A stretch of 64,000 bases of DNA from Nocardioides coralli. Its GTDB lineage: Bacteria > Actinomycetota > Actinomycetes > Propionibacteriales > Nocardioidaceae. The notes beneath the pieces are model-generated. The model was not told the origin of the DNA, made no database searches, and saw nothing but the letters and a program-made list of their open reading frames with translations. Positions 62,291 through 64,000 of this stretch are shown here, piece by piece; position 1 is the first letter of the stretch; each line of letters starts with the position of its first letter. The stretch covers positions 1,984,001-2,048,000 of the forward strand of contig NZ_CP082273.1 in the NCBI RefSeq assembly GCF_019880385.1, in the 5' to 3' direction. Position numbers and translations under genes: made by a program.

Positions 62291-62958
62291 GGGTCGCCAT
62301 CGCCGGAGCGGGGGCCGTCGGCCGCTCCATCGCCCGCGAGCTGATCACCAACGGTCACCAGGTGCTGCTCATCGACAAGAGCCCGGGGGCGATCAAGCCC
62401 GAGCGGGTCCCCGACGCGGAGTGGCTGCTCGCCGACTCGTGCGAGCTCTCCTCCCTCGAGGAGGCCCGGCTCGACCGGTGTGACGTCGTCATCGCCGCGA
62501 CCGGCGACGACAAGGTCAACCTCGTCACCTCGCTGCTGTCGAAGACGGAGTTCGCCGTCCCGCGCACCGTCGCCCGCGTCAACCACCCCAACAACGAGTG
62601 GCTCTTCACGGAGGCCTGGGGCGTCGACGTCAACGTCTCGACCCCGCGCATCATGTCGGCGCTCGTGGAGGAGGCCGTCACCGTCGGCGACCTCGTCCGG
62701 CTGTTCACGTTCCGGCAGGGCAACGCCAACCTGGTCGAGCTGACCCTGCCCTCGGACTCGCCGTACGTCGGCAAGCCCGCCGGCCTCATCCCGTTCCCCG
62801 AGAACTGCGCGCTCGTCACGATCCTGCGCGACGGCCAGGTCTACACCCCCGACGCCGACCAGCCGGTCGAGTCGGGCGACGAGCTGCTCTTCGTCGTCAG
62901 TGCCGACGTCGAGGAGGAGCTGGAGAAGCTGCTGGCGCCCTCGCTGCACGGAGGCTGA
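62287..62958 (+). CDS. TrkA-type K+ uptake regulatory protein (CeoC-like)
   Basis: 223 aa. GAGAVGRSIARELITNGHQVLLIDKSP (Rossmann, acidic residue at strand 2 end), split by length here; TrkA-C domain at the C-terminus. Overlaps the previous gene by ATGA, so the two are made together and probably form a heteromer. Confidence 0.88.
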   Translation: MRVAIAGAGAVGRSIARELITNGHQVLLIDKSPGAIKPERVPDAEWLLADSCELSSLEEARLDRCDVVIAATGDDKVNLVTSLLSKTEFAVPRTVARVNHPNNEWLFTEAWGVDVNVSTPRIMSALVEEAVTVGDLVRLFTFRQGNANLVELTLPSDSPYVGKPAGLIPFPENCALVTILRDGQVYTPDADQPVESGDELLFVVSADVEEELEKLLAPSLHGG

Positions 62959-62970
62959 GGGACAGCAGCC

Positions 62971-63690
62971 TCACGCCGGACGCGCCTCCACGGGGGTGCG
63001 ATTCCGGGCGAGGAGCCACACCATCGCGCCGAGGGCGGCCAGCTGGAGCGGCCAGCCCATGACGATCTTGAGGATGCCGAGCAGCGCGATCGCCGTGTCG
63101 GTGTCGATGCCGCCGCCGTTCCCGGCCAGCCACAGGGGGCCCTGCACGACCGCGCGCAGCACGCAGGGCAGCACCAGGAGCCACGTCAGGTTGGTGCAGA
63201 GCCGGACCACCTGGCGGTCCTGGTGCCAGGCCGTGGCGTCACCGGTGACGCCGCCGACCATGAAGCCGACGAGCGGCCAGCCGATCAGGCAGGTCACGGC
63301 CAGCAGCACGGCGTACCCGCTGTTGTAGAGGATGCCGGGGAGGAAGTAGGCCAGGGCCTGCTCGTCCTCGCTGGCCCCACCTCGGGCGGACATCGTGACG
63401 AAGAGCCAGCCGATGCCGATGCCGAAGAGCGCGTTGACGACGAACTGGACCGTCGACCGCTGGACGAGCCGCACCGCCAGCAGCACCAACGCAGCGGCCA
63501 CGCTGACCGTCAGCGCGGTGTAGAGCTCGCGCGTGGTCAGCCACAGGACGGTGAAGACGAGCGTCGGGGCCGCGGCCTCGGCCATCCCACGACGTCCTCC
63601 GAGGGCCTTCGACAGCTGGGCGCGGACCACCTGCTCGACGGTGTCGACACCCGCAGGGGTGGTGGAGGAGGCGGCGGGTTCAGGGCTCAT
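62971..63690 (-). CDS. DUF3159 membrane protein
   Basis: 239 aa with about five to six hydrophobic segments (TLVFTVLWLTTRELYTALTV, SVAAALVLLAVRLVQ). The gene order OB-fold protein, DUF3159, TrkA pair is shared by many actinobacteria. Role unknown. Overlaps the next gene by 4 bp. Confidence 0.78.
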   Translation of the reverse strand: MSPEPAASSTTPAGVDTVEQVVRAQLSKALGGRRGMAEAAAPTLVFTVLWLTTRELYTALTVSVAAALVLLAVRLVQRSTVQFVVNALFGIGIGWLFVTMSARGGASEDEQALAYFLPGILYNSGYAVLLAVTCLIGWPLVGFMVGGVTGDATAWHQDRQVVRLCTNLTWLLVLPCVLRAVVQGPLWLAGNGGGIDTDTAIALLGILKIVMGWPLQLAALGAMVWLLARNRTPVEARPA

Positions 63691-64000
63691 GGCAGCAGCT
63701 CGTATCGCGGGTTGTGCATGGTGCGGGCATCCGCCGTGACGCCGATGCGGCCGGTGACCCGCATGGTGCGGCCCGGCTCGATGCCGACGATCTTGCGGCG
63801 GCCGAGCCAGATCACGGTCAGCACGCCGGACCCGTCGTAGAGCTCGGCCTCGAGAGCGGGTACGCCGCCGCGGGGCCGCAGCGTCACAGTGCGCAGCTGG
63901 CCGTTGACCGTCACCAGCTCCCGGTCGGGGGCCTCGGCGATGCTGAGCTCCGCCTTGTCGGCCAGGTGCCGGCGGACGTCCTCCGCGTGGAGGTCGCGGC
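63687..64000 (-). CDS. OB-fold nucleic-acid-binding protein (partial)
   Basis: The frame is open to the window edge, so the N-terminus is missing. TVTLRPRGGVPALEAELYDGSG, VIWLGRRKIVGIEPG and MRVTGRI form a typical OB-fold anticodon-binding-like domain of RecG wedge type. Conserved next to DUF3159. GTG 63914 is internal and not the real start. Confidence 0.8.
   Translation of the reverse strand, partial: RDLHAEDVRRHLADKAELSIAEAPDRELVTVNGQLRTVTLRPRGGVPALEAELYDGSGVLTVIWLGRRKIVGIEPGRTMRVTGRIGVTADARTMHNPRYELLP

Noticed and set aside
1..64000. CRISPR arrays, tRNA or rRNA genes
   Set aside because: No regularly spaced repeats, and no cloverleaf or rRNA sequence noticed on either strand by eye.

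Overview
The window is high-GC DNA of an actinobacterium, plausibly a Nocardioides-like or other Propionibacteriales-type organism. Gene density is high, genes overlap by ATGA/GTGA/TGATG, and GTG/TTG starts and TANNNT-type -10 boxes next to leaderless starts are common. Genus is inference. The right end (58395-64000) is chromosomal: a TRAM-domain RNA methyltransferase, a KimA-like APC permease, two TrkA-type K+ channel regulators, a DUF3159 membrane protein and an OB-fold protein, an order I recall as typical of actinobacterial chromosomes. Everything to the left reads as one large integrative and conjugative element (ICE). Its tyrosine integrase (56966-58210) and excisionase-like gene end beside the 3' end of the methyltransferase gene. 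The other end of the element is probably outside the window.

Region 1 (1-15864) is a defence island: an ImmA/IrrE-type metallopeptidase, two small proteins (one KTSC), a HerA ATPase and its NurA-like nuclease, a Dam-type methylase, a UvrD helicase fused to a PD-(D/E)XK nuclease, and a type III Mod/Res pair. Two copies of one 1282-bp IS3-family element, with identical protein products, interrupt the peptidase and NurA genes. Each has its own 3-bp target duplication, and both broken genes can be rejoined in frame exactly at the duplication.

Region 2 (15832-31041) holds a MobF relaxase-helicase on the minus strand, then a plus-strand operon with a lipoprotein, a secreted protein and a full set of Tad-pilus-type genes (SAF/CpaB, CpaE-like, CpaF, TadB, TadC, Flp pilin, TadE, TadE, TadG-like, then a LysM+BTAD membrane regulator). 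I see no prepilin peptidase.

Region 3 (31408-35903) is cargo on the minus strand: an ABC/SMC-like AAA ATPase and an unrecognised two-gene cassette.

Region 4 (36053-58210) is the plus-strand ICE backbone: prim-pol, ParB-like protein, VirB8-like protein, M23 peptidase, two related small membrane proteins, TrbL/VirB6-like protein, SCO6880-like protein, VirB4, ArdC, VirD4, SSB, Xis and Int. Three minus-strand genes with nuclease folds (GIY-YIG, HNH with a SUKH immunity gene, PD-(D/E)XK-like) sit exactly between backbone modules.

The most striking regulatory signal is that four separate transfer or maintenance units (relaxase, DUF6112-TrbL-SCO6880, VirB4-ArdC-VirD4, SSB operon) each have the Shine-Dalgarno of their first gene inside, or at the edge of, a strong RNA hairpin. 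The prim-pol operon has instead a three-segment attenuator-like repeat. This looks like element-wide RNA-level gating of transfer functions.
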